A program made the position numbers and the translations under genes. From Carya illinoinensis (taxonomy: Eukaryota > Streptophyta > Magnoliopsida > Fagales > Juglandaceae): 64,000 nucleotides of DNA. The stretch covers positions 15,385,001 through 15,449,000 of the forward strand of contig NC_056753.1 in assembly GCF_018687715.1 (NCBI RefSeq), given 5' to 3'. Positions 24,701 through 35,790 of this stretch are shown piece after piece (the first letter of the stretch is position 1; the number at the start of each line of letters is the position of its first letter). Under the pieces are notes generated by a model that saw nothing but the letters and a program-made list of their open reading frames with translations, did no database searches and was not told the origin of the DNA.

Positions 24701-25823
24701 ACATACAATAAATGGGGAGTTCACTACAAAATCAGCGTGGCAGTTAATTAGAAACAGGGGGGCAGTGTGTACTTGGAAAAAATGGCTATGGAAGGAATGG
24801 ATTCCGAAGAAGATGTCCTTTGTTTGGAGAGCTAGAAAGAGAGCGATACCGATTGATGATGTTATTCGGCGACTCGGAATACCCATAGTTTCAAAGTGTG
24901 AGTGCTGCGATCAGGCCAAGGCAGAGTCGTTTAACCACTTATTCTGTGAGGGGGAAGGATCTAAAGCGATATGGCAGTTTTTTGCTGATGCATGCCGCAT
25001 AAATATTGCACACATTAGAAGCTGGGAAGGTATGATGTTCTGCTGGTGGAATAAAGCGTCTATGAACTCTCAGGTGGGCTGGATTAGAGGTTCTCTTCCT
25101 ATTGTCATCTCTTGGTCAATATGGAGGGCAAGATGTGAGACAAGGATGGAAGGTGAAAAATTTATGTCTGATAAGATAATCCGTTCAGTTAAAGTATGTA
25201 TTAGAGATATGGCATACAAACTAAAAAATTTCCAGCACATAGGTGGAGAGGATAGAGAGACAATGCAGAGGCTTGCATGTCTGGTAATCCCTATTTCACC
25301 AAAGCCTATTAAGTTAATTGCATGGAGTCCCCCAAATAGAGGTAGAATAAAGTTAAATGTAGATGGTGGCTCTTGTGGAAACCCGGGTCCAGCAGGGGGA
25401 GGGGGAATTTTGCGGGATTATAGAGGAGATGTGATTGGGGGGTTTGCACATGAATATGGAAATGCTACTAATACTATTGTTGAATGCAGGGCCTTATATG
25501 ATGGTCTTCGGTTATGTCGACGGTTAAATTTACAGGATGTGTTAGTCAAATCGGATTCTGCAGTTATTGTTGGTTGGCTAGCTTCCGAGATATGTAAATA
25601 TTGGTTTCTTTGGAATTTTTGGGAAGAAGTACAACTCATGGTGAGGGAGCTTAATGTACATTTTAGGCATATATATAGAGAAGCTAATATGGTGGCAGAT
25701 CTTTTGGCAAAACAAGGAGCGAGAGGTTTGACGTTAGATTTTAATGATGCATCGGCCATTCATGGGCAGTTTCGGGGTCTTGTACGGCTAGACAAAATAG
25801 GGATGCCTTATTTGAGAAGATGA
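21705..25823 (+). pseudogene. LINE ORF2: endonuclease, reverse transcriptase, zinc-binding region and RNase H (single stop)
   Basis: The frame starts at ATG 21705, four bases after ORF1, and runs 1372 codons with one internal TGA (23088-23090). In order: an APE-type endonuclease (NILIWNIRG, GGDFNIIR, ARLDRVM, SDHAPM); a linker with ADSSPGPDGF; reverse transcriptase with ISLCSVVYKI, MKIDMAKAYDRVNW, GLRQGDPLSPYLF and the YADD box at 23742-23753; a C-terminal zinc-binding-like region (KCECC...H..C); and an RNase H domain (LNVDGGSCGNPGP, ECRAL, KSDSA, HIYREANMVAD). The RNase H domain marks a subset of plant L1 elements. Catalytic residues are present. The lone stop falls between endonuclease and reverse transcriptase. 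Confidence 0.92.
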
Positions 25824-26600
25824 TATGTAATGGGTTTGTTGTTTTGGCTCGTAAGGGTGGGGTATTTTTTTGGTTCTTTCTTTTGTGATTGTTTTATGGT
25901 ATTCCTCCGCCATACATGAGGGTCTTTTTATAAATTCAGGGATGGGGTCTCTCATGGACAAGAGACCTTAGTCTATTTAAAAAACAAAAAAATCAATAGA
26001 TCAATGAACGCTTATCACAATTTACTGCATTTGTAGGCTCTCAATCTTCTCCAAACTCACATGAATAATTAAGCAAAAAAGTTCTCTAGCTACATGTGTC
26101 AAAAAACCATCTTACCACAAAGCTTGGATGAGTGTATTAAGGGTTCTGTGAATGCTTCAGCAAAAATGATTATGGTGGGTTTGGTGAATTCACGAAGATG
26201 GCTATGAATGAGAATGAGTACACATGTGAAAATGATGCACGTGTGATGCAAATTAAAAAAAAAATTGACACATGAAAATATGCCACAGAGTTCCAACAAG
26301 CATTTTAAATATTGAATTTGCACTACCATCCCCCAACTTAAATGAAACATTATTCTCAATGTTTAAGAATCAAAATTGAATGAGGAGTAACTAAAAATGG
26401 TAGAATACACCTGATGAGTGACGTGGGTAGCTCGCTAAGCACCAAAGATGGTAACCTGAACTGACAAAATAAAATTAACCTACAAACAAAGACAAAGAAA
26501 ATAATAGCAAACAAAAAGAAAAAGAAAGAAATTAAGAGAAAATAAAAATAAAACAAAGCAAAACAAAATAAATAAAGAAAAACATACATGGGTGGTGTGG
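25824..26600. other. LINE 3' end and adjoining Athila non-coding sequence
   Basis: 25824-25993 is the LINE 3' UTR and A-rich tail. 26008-26600 belongs to the minus-strand Athila-like element, between its integrase tail and the LINE insertion. It is A/T-rich with poly-A stretches and carries AAGTTGGGGGATGG on the minus strand near 26330. No gene is supported. Confidence 0.6.
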
Positions 26601-27548
26601 TCAAAGTTGATAGACTGGATCCACAAGTAGAATGTCTTCTACTTCCGGAACTTGTTTATCAATTAATATTTTAAGGCGTTGACCATTTACTTTAAAGATC
26701 CGACCATCCTTAGGATCTTCTATTTCTACCACCCCATTTTCAAAAATATTTTTCACTACAAATGGGTCACTCCACCTAAATCGAAGTTTTCCTTGGTGCT
26801 TGTGAAATCCAAAATTATATAAGTATATTCAGTCATTAGGTTTAAACCTCTTCCTAAGAATATATTTATCATGAAACGTTTTTATTTTAACCTTATAGAC
26901 TTTAGACTTAGGCAAAGGTTTCAATTTAACTTTTGATACTTTCATACTTACAGGAATCTGTTTTCCACCTTTCTTAAGCAACTCTTCAAATTTCTATTGC
27001 CAAGCCTGTGTGCCATAATCCTGAGTTTTATCAAAAACAGCACAAATATCAATAACATCAAATGAATCACTAATAGTATCAAACTTAGAATTCACAAGGG
27101 AATATTCAAGGGGATCAAAATCATGAGTTGTGTGAACTCCGTTGTCTATGAGTGCGTCAATCATGTACGTTTGGTGGCACTTGTCATCTATTGGCTGTTT
27201 CTCAATATGGAAAATGTTGACCTCCATACTCATGTTTCCAAAAGATAACTTCATCAACCAATTCCTACAATTTATAAGTGCATTAGCCATAGCAAGGAAA
27301 TGTCTACCTAATATGAGAGGAACCTTAGAGTTAGACACAACAACTAATTGAGTGTCCAAAATTAAGAAATCAACAGGATAATAAAACTTGTCAATTTGGA
27401 TCAAAACATCCTCAATTGTCCCTCTCGGTTTCTTAACTAAATGATCAGCCAACTGAAGCACAACAGAGGTAGGCTTAATTTCACCCAAACCAAGCTGCAA
27501 ATAAATAGAATAAGGCTTCAAATTAACACTAGCTCCTAAATCTAGCAA
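26601..27548 (-). pseudogene. Athila-like aspartic protease joined to integrase C-terminal tail
   Basis: On the minus strand the frame starts in MLDLGASVNLKPYS, the DLGAS-type active-site region of plant gypsy proteases, and continues through LQLADHLVKKPRG, FYYPVDFLILDT and VPLILGRHFLA. After GTQAWQ comes a TAG, then in the same frame FEELLKKGGKQIPV, KTFHDKYILRKRFKPND, another stop, and FVVKNIFENGVVEIEDPKDG followed by FKVNGQRLK. The latter blocks are the integrase tail that normally closes Athila pol. The whole reverse transcriptase, RNase H and integrase core between them is absent. The final stop is at 26601-26603. Confidence 0.82.
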
Positions 27549-27626
27549 GGCTTGTCCAAACTCATGATTCCCAATACTACATGTAATCGTTGGACAACCA
27601 GGATCCTTATACTTAGGAGGAATTCG

Positions 27627-29280
27627 CTACTCAATTAGAGCACTAACTTGCTCTGTCAGAAATGCTGTCTTCTTAACATGGTGCTCCCTCTTAACTGTAC
27701 ACAAATCTTTAAAAACTTTTGCATAAGTGGGAACTTGTTTAATAACATGCAAAAGAGGAAGGTTAATCTTTACCTGCCTGAGGTTCTCCAAGATTTCATT
27801 ACTAGAATCCAAAGTTCGTATACTAGATTTTAAAACTTGAGGAAATGGTACCTTAACTGGACTCTTGATTACCTCGGCTTCCTTGGGGAACTCAGTACTA
27901 TCATTGCTTTGTTCCTCTTCAACATCCTCTGGCTTATTAGTTGTTGGGATGTGTAAAGACTTACCACTTCTTGTCACAATGGCATTAACCTCCTTCAAAT
28001 TTTTTTGTGCCATATGCTGACCTTGGGGTGCGGATTGAGTTTGAGAAGGAAACTTGCCACGCTCATTCACACTCAAGGAGCTCATTATCTTGGATGTATG
28101 ACTCTTTATCTCTTTGTTTTCTTCAACAATCTCAATAATCAAATATTCAAACTTTTGATTAGTTTTACTCTGTGCATCAATAAAGCATGTAAAGTATCTT
28201 CTAAGGGGCTCCTAGAAGATGAAGGTGCAGGATATGATTTAGGGGGTTGTGTGGGCTGCTGGTTTTCAGATTTCCAACTAAAATTGGGGTGATTAAGCCA
28301 CCCAGGATTGTAGGTATCAGAGAAAAGTGCAACAAACTTCATGGACATACCTAAGGCATTACATTGTTCCTCATATATCCCTCTCATCTCAGCAAATGTG
28401 GGACACTCTTGGGCAAGATGATCTACCCCACCACACACAAAACATGGTCCAAAAGACTTTGCATGATTAGCCACATGTGTTGGCTTTAAGTCCGTAGTCT
28501 TTAAAACCTCTAACTCCCTAGTGAGCATCTCAACCTTAGCCTTTAGGTTATCCTCTTCCCTGAGATGGTAAATTCCACCACCATTTAGGTTTCCTATAGG
28601 TCGTGACCTATTTTTCTCTCAGTAGCACTAGGTCCAATCCAAGTGTGAGCTTTTTCAGCAAGCTCATTGAGGTATTCTATGGCCTCATCAGGATCTTTCT
28701 GTAAGAACTCACCATTACACATCATCTTCATAAATTGAAGCTCTCTAGGTGTAAGTCCCTCATAAAAATAGCTCATTAAGCGCCAATTCTCATACCCATG
28801 GTGAGAACACATACTCAATAGCTCATTAAATCTCTCCCAAGACTGATACAAAGCCTCACTATCCTTTTGTGCAAAGGTGGAGATTTTTCTTTTTAAAGCA
28901 TTAGTCTTATGTTGGGGAAAGTATTTATTAATGAAGACTTGAGTCATCTCATTCCATGACCCAATAGATCGTGGTATCAATGAGTATAGTCAACTCTTAG
29001 CTCTATCCTTCAAAGAGAAAGGAAAGAACTTAAGTCTCACAATGTCATTAGTTGTATTTTGACTATGAAAAGTCGCAACTACTTCCTCAAACTCTCTAAT
29101 GTGCACATATGGATTTTCACTTTTCAAACCATGAAAATTAGGGAGTAACTGTATCATCCCTGTTTTAAAATCCAATTGGCGAGTATTAGCTAGAAACATG
29201 ATGCGTGATGGTGTGGTTGTGCGTGTAGGGTAGAGATAATCCTGAAGGGTCCTAGTGGGTTGATCTCCATGTCTACTCAT
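27627..29280 (-). pseudogene. Athila-like gag with zinc knuckle (several stops)
   Basis: The start is probably the ATG at 29278-29280 (MSRHGDQPTRTLQDYLYPTR). The capsid-like part contains LLPNFHGLKSENPYVHIREFE and, after an in-frame TGA near 28988, SWNEMTQVFINKYFP, YQSWERFNELL and YFYEGLTPRELQFM, the retrotransposon gag pattern. After another break comes a knuckle CFVCGGVDHLAQEC (C-X2-C-X4-H-X4-C) near 28420. A charged, poorly conserved region reaches 27627, before the protease. The breaks preclude translation of a full product, though packaging signals in the RNA could still be intact. Confidence 0.8.
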
Positions 29281-29540
29281 TTTCTCAGAATTAGAAAAAT
29301 TATCAAACAAATGATTAGAAAAATTAGGCTCTGACTCTAGCTCTAACAAAGGTCTACAAGCTAACCGACTCAAGGCGTCTCCATACCTGTGCATGCAAGG
29401 TAGAGAAAAATGCAACACTAAAAAAAACTACAAAAAGAAAAAGAAAATAAAATAAAGATGCAGCAAGCTAAAAGAGGGAACGAAGTTACCACCTTTACAA
29501 ACTGCTAAAAAGAAAAACTATCTTACAATTCTTCTATCGT

Positions 29541-29560
29541 CTCCCCGGCAATGGCGCCAA
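29541..29560 (-). promoter_or_regulatory. primer-binding site of the Athila-like element
   Basis: Immediately inside the 5' LTR (minus strand) is TTGGCGCCATTGCCGGGGAG. This form of primer-binding site is characteristic of Athila/Tat gypsy elements. It fixes the element's orientation and the inner edge of the LTR. Confidence 0.85.
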
Positions 29561-29564
29561 AATT

Positions 29565-30924
29565 TGATTACGCCCGAAGAATAACGCGGTAGTTGTAACA
29601 CAACTTTGGGATGTCGATTCCACAGGGAGACAAATTAAAAGAATAGCAGAAGGAACAAAGAAACTAAAGAAAAACATTAAATGATTAATAGAAAATAAAG
29701 ATTAATTTTAAATGCAAATTAAAATGAAGGAAATTTATTAACGGAAAAGATACTCAAATTTGACGAATAGTAGAGTATTAGGAATCCCTTGGACAAATCT
29801 GGTATTTTAATTATTCTTAATTCATTGGATAACTCAATTGGAAACTCAATTCCCAAAATTTCTAATCTGAAAGTATAGATTTATAAACCAAAATTAACCC
29901 AAATGTAACCTTTCAAAAAATCATTCACCATTTTTAAAATATGTAAATTATTATCCCTATTGAGAAAATCCAAGGACGACAATATACTCAGTGAGCAATA
30001 TTGCAGCAAAGAACTAAATCAATATAGATAAATAATTTATCCAAACATAATCAAAGAAGTAATCCATTCAATAGAAAAAGCATGATTGAATTCATAAACA
30101 AAATAAATTTTACGATTATTCGGAGAAGAAAACATCAACAATGAATTGAGAAGGATAAAAAAAAAAGAGTTTTAGTAATTGAAAATCAAATATATAAATT
30201 AAAAATATTATCTAATGTGCAAGTTCATCCCCAACCCTACTTGAGAATTTCGTTACCCATAAATATAATGGATAAAAAATCTCTAAAGAAAACTTAAGCG
30301 AACGATAGCCATGGAAGTGATTTTCTCCTCTCTTCAAATCTACCTCTTGTGCCTCCCCTCCTCCCTATTTTGTGCTAATGATATGCTTATATAGGGTAGG
30401 AAAGAAACCCTAATATCTTCATTATTTCCGCATAAAAAAAATCGCCTAAATTTTAGAACTCATCTTGGCAGCCACTTATGTACTTCAAGATTTCAAATTT
30501 AGAAATCCTTATTAGAGACCAATTTATAGGCCTTTAAGATAGCTTTCTAATGCATCAATAATTGCATCAATCCGATATGTGAGTAAAATGTTACAGTCAA
30601 AATACTAAAGTATGTCCAGATTGTCTCCTAGAAAATTTCATATTTGGACTTCTTGCAGTCTCCTTTTGTGATTTTTTTTCTTTTTTTTTTTCTTGATCCT
30701 AATTGCTCTCAAATCCCATAAAGCTCCTCCTTTGAATTTGACTAGACTTTGACTTGCTCTTTTATAAATTCTGAAATTAAACATAAAAGAAACTGCTTAG
30801 GAGTATCCCAACGTAAATAGAAACTCAATTCAAGAATATACATTAAGTCTTATGATTTCTATTGACATTTTAACATTTTAATCCAATAATAGGGTATTTA
30901 GAGTGCACTTTCACACACTCATCA
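29565..30924 (-). repeat. 5' LTR of the Athila-like element (1360 bp)
   Basis: It pairs with 17543-18908. On the plus strand it runs from TGATTACGCCCG to CACTCATCA, and the primer-binding site directly borders its left edge. Right flank CTCGC resembles left flank CTCGT of the other end. Confidence 0.9.
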
Positions 30925-31440
30925 CTCGCCCCTCTGAACATAAACGAAGTTCAAAAGCTTGTAGGCCGGGCAACGACCCATAAACATTTTGTGTCAAGGT
31001 CCACCGATACATGCCTCTCCTTCTTCAAAGTGCTGCAAAAGGCTCAAAGCTGGGATGAAGAGTGCGACCGAGCATTCAACACCCTCAAGAAGTACCTCAC
31101 CAGCCCTCCGTTGGTTAGCCAGCCTAGGTGCGGAGAGGTCCTAGTCTTCTACCTATCTCTCACCACAGGCGGCCTCCTCGGCCTTGGTACGAGAGGAAGG
31201 CAAGGTCCAAAGACCTGTATACTACACTAGCCAAGCCTATTGAGGAGCAGAGGCCAAATACCCTTGCATAAAGCAGCTCACCTTAGTCTTGGAAGTAACA
31301 ACTCAAAAAATCCGATTGTATTTTCAAGCTCACCCAGTCAAAGTGCTTACTAAGATCCCCCTAAAGCTGCAAAGGTTTGATGCCTCAGGCCACCACAAGA
31401 ACTGGGACATAAAGTTGAGCCAATTCGACCATATCTGTAA
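30925..31440 (+). pseudogene. gypsy pol fragment 4 (connection domain and RNase H)
   Basis: Continuing from fragment 3 after the Athila-like insertion, the frame gives PLNINEVQKLVGR, then STDTCLSFFKVLQKAQSWDE and AFNTLKKYLTSPPLVSQPR, the connection segment. After frameshifts come RPVYYTSQA, IKQLTLVLEVTTQKIRLYFQ and KLQRFDASGHHKNWDIKLSQ, the RNase H region of Tat-type elements. The homology fades near 31440; integrase is not seen. Confidence 0.75.
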
Positions 31441-31807
31441 AAGTTTGAAGTTATAATTATTTAAAAGTTGTATGGGTATTTTTGTCTATTGATAGTCTTC
31501 TTAAAATCTGAACTACATTCTGAATTATCCAGAAAGGCATGTTTGAGAAAAAACATCAAAATGATAGAACTTATTGGACTTTCATGTCATGTGGTATGTG
31601 GACATGTCATAATATGCATTGTTGGTGACTCATTCACTAGTTCCCTCACTAAAAAAAGAAAAATTTTACTTATCATTTTTTACACCACATACCAACATAT
31701 GATTTGTCATTTTTATCATAAAAATAGCTCACTCTCAATAGTTGATTTGCAATTTAATTAGTGCTTTCTCCTTTTTGTATAACAAAGAAGAGGATCATGA
31801 GTCATGA
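31441..31807. other. no gene or element recognised
   Basis: AT-rich sequence between the end of gypsy fragment 4 and LTR-like unit C. A 97-codon open frame on the plus strand shows no motif and is probably chance. Confidence 0.5.
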
Positions 31808-32335
31808 TGTAACATCCCGCTCCTTTCTCTATCTTATGGTCACGAGTCTTGTTCTGTATGCCGAACTTTGATGGCGTGTTTATAAAGATATTAAGCGATT
31901 TCTAAAGTAAGCCCAATGTTTTAAAGCTTTTGAATATTTTAAATGTCCTGGAAATATTTAGATGGGATATTTTCAGTGTTATTGAACCAAGCCTAATTTT
32001 AAGTAAGACAATTATAATATTTTTCAAGAACTCCAAAAATATTATAATTGTGAAAAATCATTTTAAATCAGTGTTTTAATTCCTTATTGTTAGATCATTT
32101 TGAAAATTCCAAGACGAAGGGCATAGATTAAATACCCAAGCCCCTAGCTTTTTCCCTCTCACTTTTCCCTTTTCTCTCTCTCTCATCCATTTTCCTGAGC
32201 TCGACGAAAAGCGCCCCTACCCGATTTCCCTCTCTCAGCTCACCAAGCCATTCCCGGCCACCCAGCCTCACCGCCACCACCGACATCTCCCCCTCACACC
32301 GGGAGCATCTTCCCACACCGGTGAGCCCCCACGGT

Positions 32336-32338
<3 letters not shown>

Positions 32339-32398
<60 letters not shown>
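32339..32398. repeat. (CT)30 microsatellite
   Basis: Thirty uninterrupted CT units inside LTR-like unit C. This is likely hypervariable in length. Confidence 0.95.
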
Positions 32399-32400
<2 letters not shown>

Positions 32401-34734
32401 AGCCCATTTTTCTCTTCATTGCACTGTTGTATGTGGCCAACCATGCCACCGCACCACCACTATCAGCCCCTCATCTTCCTCTCCCTCGGATCACCACACA
32501 CATGCACACACGAAACCCACACGAGTAGCTTCCCCTCTCACCGACGAACTCCCATGCACCTCCTTCCTCCCTCACGCAGCTCACGATAGCCCAAATGGCC
32601 CCTAGCCTTTTCTTCCACCCCGCGACCAAATTCACTAACGTAGGCCACCGTGCCACCTCTTCCTCGCCACCACAGCTCCATCGCACCTCTCTCAAGCCCT
32701 CCATGGCCAGCCAACAACCGACCAAGCTCCCCCTCCAAATCCTCTTGTGTAAGACCCACGACCAGCCCCTTGAAACCCTCAACCTCCACACGCTACCACG
32801 AGGCCACCATGAGCCTCCCCATGGCCACCCTTTCCAGATCCACTAACCCATGAACAACTTGTGGGTTAGGGGCTGGCGTGGCTAGTCACCACTTTGCATA
32901 GCCTTCCACCACCACCCATGGCCTTAGTCACCACTACGCAACCACCCCAGGACCTTGGCCACCTCATAGCCTTGATCCACCTGCCAAAGCCTAGATCTAG
33001 TCGAGAAACCCTAGATCCAATCTTCCATAGTAGACTCGTTCCAAGGTCACAGCAGTGACCACAATGGAGCGATTACCACCCAAGCTAATGGCTTCCAACG
33101 CCACTGGCCATGACAGATAGCGAGCAACGCAAGGGTTAAGCCCGACGATGGTATAACCCTCTCTCTCTCGTTATTTATGTTAGATGTTAGTTGGTTGATT
33201 GTGGAGTTCGCTGTGTAGTGAAGTATTAGGCTTAACTGTGTAGTGTGTTGTGAAGTGTTATGGACTGTGCTATGAAGTGCGGGTGTGAAGTGTGTGCTAT
33301 AGTAGTGATGTGGCGTAGTGTTGTGAAGGGCGTACACGTAGCATGTACTCCATATTGTGCAGCGATGCACTATGTGGCGTGCGTCATAGTGATGTGTGGC
33401 ATAGTGTGGATGAAAGAGATTTCACATGGAGTATACTTTGTGTGGTGTTGTGATGCACCGGATGGCATGTCACGAAGGTTTTGATGGCGTAGTTGTGGAG
33501 CATAGAACAAGTGGTGTAGTGTCGGGAACTGTAAAGCAATGTCCCAGAGTAGTTGTGATGTAACCCTGCCATAGTGACGAGTGTCACGATGTAGCTTGGG
33601 ATTAGCCTCAAGCTACGTGACGAGACAAAGTGTAGTTATGAATCGGTTTTGTCATATACGTGTTGGAATGAACTTGTAAATGGGCCGGGAAGTAGGAAAG
33701 TCCTGTTGACCGGATTTTAGTAGAAGTTGGAATCAGAGTAAGGAGCTTGTTTATACAAGCACGTGTTCAACGGATTATATATTGATCTTAGGTGATAAGG
33801 AGGTAAGGTCCATGTGCATCTGCTGAGACACGTGTGCTTGACTGATTTACCATATATAATGGGTAATCTGTCCTAAGTATGGTTACATGATGTTTAAGCC
33901 TCAGAGTTGGCTTAAAGTCATGTGGCATGTATGGATGGGAATGAGAGTTCAGTGTAGGCTAGGATGCAAGAAGGTAGTAACGGGTATGTTGTCTAAGGTT
34001 GGGATGTGTGGTCAGTCTGAGTTATGCATCAAAATGTGGTTAATAAAAGTAAGATGAAGATCTTAGTGTCTTAACCCTAAGGTGAACCATAGGGATTCAC
34101 TTTAGTGGATGAGCACTCGAGGTAGATCGTTGAATTTAGAAAAGGTGACACAAGTGGGTCCTAGAAAGAGGAAACGTGATAAGGAAGACATAGAAGACGA
34201 GATAGAATGAGAGTGTGTCTAAGTGAAATGTAGTATGTGTTTCTAGCATAGTGACTGTAAGTGGATCCTAAAGGTTTTAGCATAGTAAGTGGCACATAAG
34301 AGCATGGGATAGAAGGAGAGTGTTTCCAAGTGAAGTGTAGTTGTACTTCTAGTTTAGTCACTTATGCCTTTAGATAGAGAATGACGCTAAGGTTACGTGT
34401 ATGCATGTAGGTTGTCATCTGACACGTACATGAATGGACTACATAAAATGAGTATGGCATGGAGTCTAAGTAAGTATTACGTTCATACTCTTCTAGAGTT
34501 TTCTAAATAAATGAATGAAATGAAAATGAAAATAAAATGCTTTTCATTTACGAAATAACATGAACAATGTTTTAAGAAAGTATGCAAAGTATAAATCTTC
34601 AAGTATATGTATGTAACAGCTCTTCTTGGCAGTCCCTCTTTATGCACCCCAAAGTATTAAGTGTATACATATGAATGGATGTTATACGTAGTAAATATTG
34701 GATGTATTTTCACAAAATGAAATGTGAGACTTAT

Positions 34735-34990
34735 GCCTCATGCTTTAAGTGATGCTTTAAAGGACACGAAGAAAATGTGTTAAAATGTCCTTATGAACTG
34801 AGGTTTTAAAATGTCCCTATGAATTGATGTTTTAAATGATGCCATGAAAGATAATATTTAAGGATGCCATGGACGAATGTTTTAAACGATGCTTATGTCT
34901 ATGATTTTAAAGGATGTTTTAAATGTCGAGGTTTAAGCCTATGCTTTTAAATGATGTCTATGAACTGAATAAATTGAAAGAGAATAAATG
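34735..34990. repeat. degenerate tandem repeat around TTTTAAATGATG
   Basis: About eight imperfect copies of a roughly 25-35 bp unit with a core such as TTTTAAATGATGCC(T)ATGAA occur in a row. They lie inside unit C. Internal tandem arrays also occur in unit E. Confidence 0.6.
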
Positions 34991-35790
34991 AAAAGGATTG
35001 AAAGAACTGAAATAAATGACCAAATGAAGGAAAGAACTAAAAGTTTTCATGTATTAAAATACATAACGGCCACGATTGAAAGGAAAGGGTACCAAAGGAC
35101 TGGGCAAATTGCAATGTCAGGTAAGTAGTACTGGTAGTGCACCCAATGCTGTCTCCTGACTGAAAAGGGATTTCAAACCCGTGACCATAGGCGGAGTCTG
35201 GGTCCAAAGAGAGATCGCTAATCCTAGCACACGGGGCATAACAGTGTGTAGGCCAATGGAAAGTGATAAGAAATAATATATGTATGTTAAGAAAGAATGC
35301 ATGTATGCTCAGAGTCTTTAAGAAATGAAGGTACGAGGCATGGGAAAATGTTTTACAAAAAAAAAAATGTTTTACAAAAGAGAATCCTTTTCAAGAAAAA
35401 CCCCGCCTCGAAATGTTTTAAATGAACGAATGGCTTATGTATAGTATGTATGAAATGATGAATGCATGACTGAAAACTTACGTTATTATATTTTGACTGT
35501 ATGAAGTAACACTTATGAGTCTTTAACTCATTTTAGTTTTTATGTGTGCCCTCTCAGAGACAAGATGAGCAGTACATGTCAAGACAGACACGGCCTAAGG
35601 GGAAGAGCACGGAAGCCTAGGCACTATGTTTTGTATGAAAGACTTTTAACTATAAATTTTAATGTTTTCCGCTGTAACTCCTTTTAAATAGGTTTTATTT
35701 TATATACATGGAGTCTTCCTTATCCTGACATGGAAGGAAAAAGTCTTAAACGAATGGTAATTCTCGTCATCTTTCTTAATGCAGCATGGC

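Larger units (their letters stand above)
20047..25993 (+). mobile_element. L1-type LINE with RNase H domain (near full length)
   Basis: Two consecutive reading frames, a DUF4283/zinc-knuckle ORF1 and an endonuclease-RT-RNase H ORF2, are followed by a short 3' UTR and an A-rich tail (about 25979-25992). An imperfect 14-bp flanking duplication is visible: CAACAGATCAAAGA (20033-20046) and CAATAGATCAATGA (25994-26007), with two mismatches. It lies in the 3' non-coding region of the minus-strand Athila-like element, in the opposite orientation. The 5' end is set from that duplication and is approximate. Confidence 0.85.
17543..30924 (-). mobile_element. Athila-like gypsy element, internally deleted, with a LINE inside
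   Basis: Two similar terminal repeats (17543-18908 and 29565-30924) both begin TGATTA and end CTCATCA. The target duplication is CTCGT (17538-17542) at the left and CTCGC (30925-30929) at the right, one mismatch. On the minus strand the order is LTR, primer-binding site, gag with a zinc knuckle, aspartic protease, then directly the C-terminal tail of integrase. Reverse transcriptase, RNase H and the integrase core are missing. The LINE at 20047-25993 splits the 3' non-coding part. Several stops interrupt the frames. Confidence 0.88.
11931..31440 (+). mobile_element. old Tat-like Ty3/gypsy element broken by three insertions (host of the nest)
   Basis: Four plus-strand coding pieces are collinear parts of one gypsy pol: 12240-12611, 14870-15188, 17297-17542 and 30925-31440. 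They are separated by solo LTR A, solo LTR B and an Athila-like element. Excising each insertion with one copy of its duplication restores a continuous order of domains: protease-RT linker, RT fingers, the YVDD-box region, then connection and RNase H. Only about 250 bp lie between the primer-binding-like site and pol, so gag and protease are largely deleted. Integrase and the 3' LTR are not visible after 31440. Stops and at least one frameshift show it is dead. Confidence 0.75.
31808..35790 (+). repeat. long LTR-like unit C (3' end uncertain)
   Basis: It begins TGTAACATCCCGC, the TGTAACA-type start of many long plant gypsy LTRs. Like unit A it has an AT-rich head, then a pyrimidine-rich promoter-like stretch including a (CT)30 run (32339-32398), then long low-complexity GTGTAGTG-type and TTTAAATGATG-type repeats. 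No coding domain is present. The right end near 35.8 kb is not defined by TG...CA plus a duplication, so it may be truncated. The overlapping open frames at 32.3-32.9 kb result from composition. Confidence 0.45.

Noticed and set aside
23097..25823. Reading 23097 as the start of a separate gene
   Set aside because: It is the continuation, in the same frame, of LINE ORF2 after the single TGA at 23088-23090; the reverse transcriptase begins before the stop.
32321..32853. Several overlapping open frames with Ser/Leu and Pro/His-rich translations
   Set aside because: They are driven by the (CT)30 repeat and CA/CC-rich composition of LTR-like unit C, with frames on both strands and no domain.
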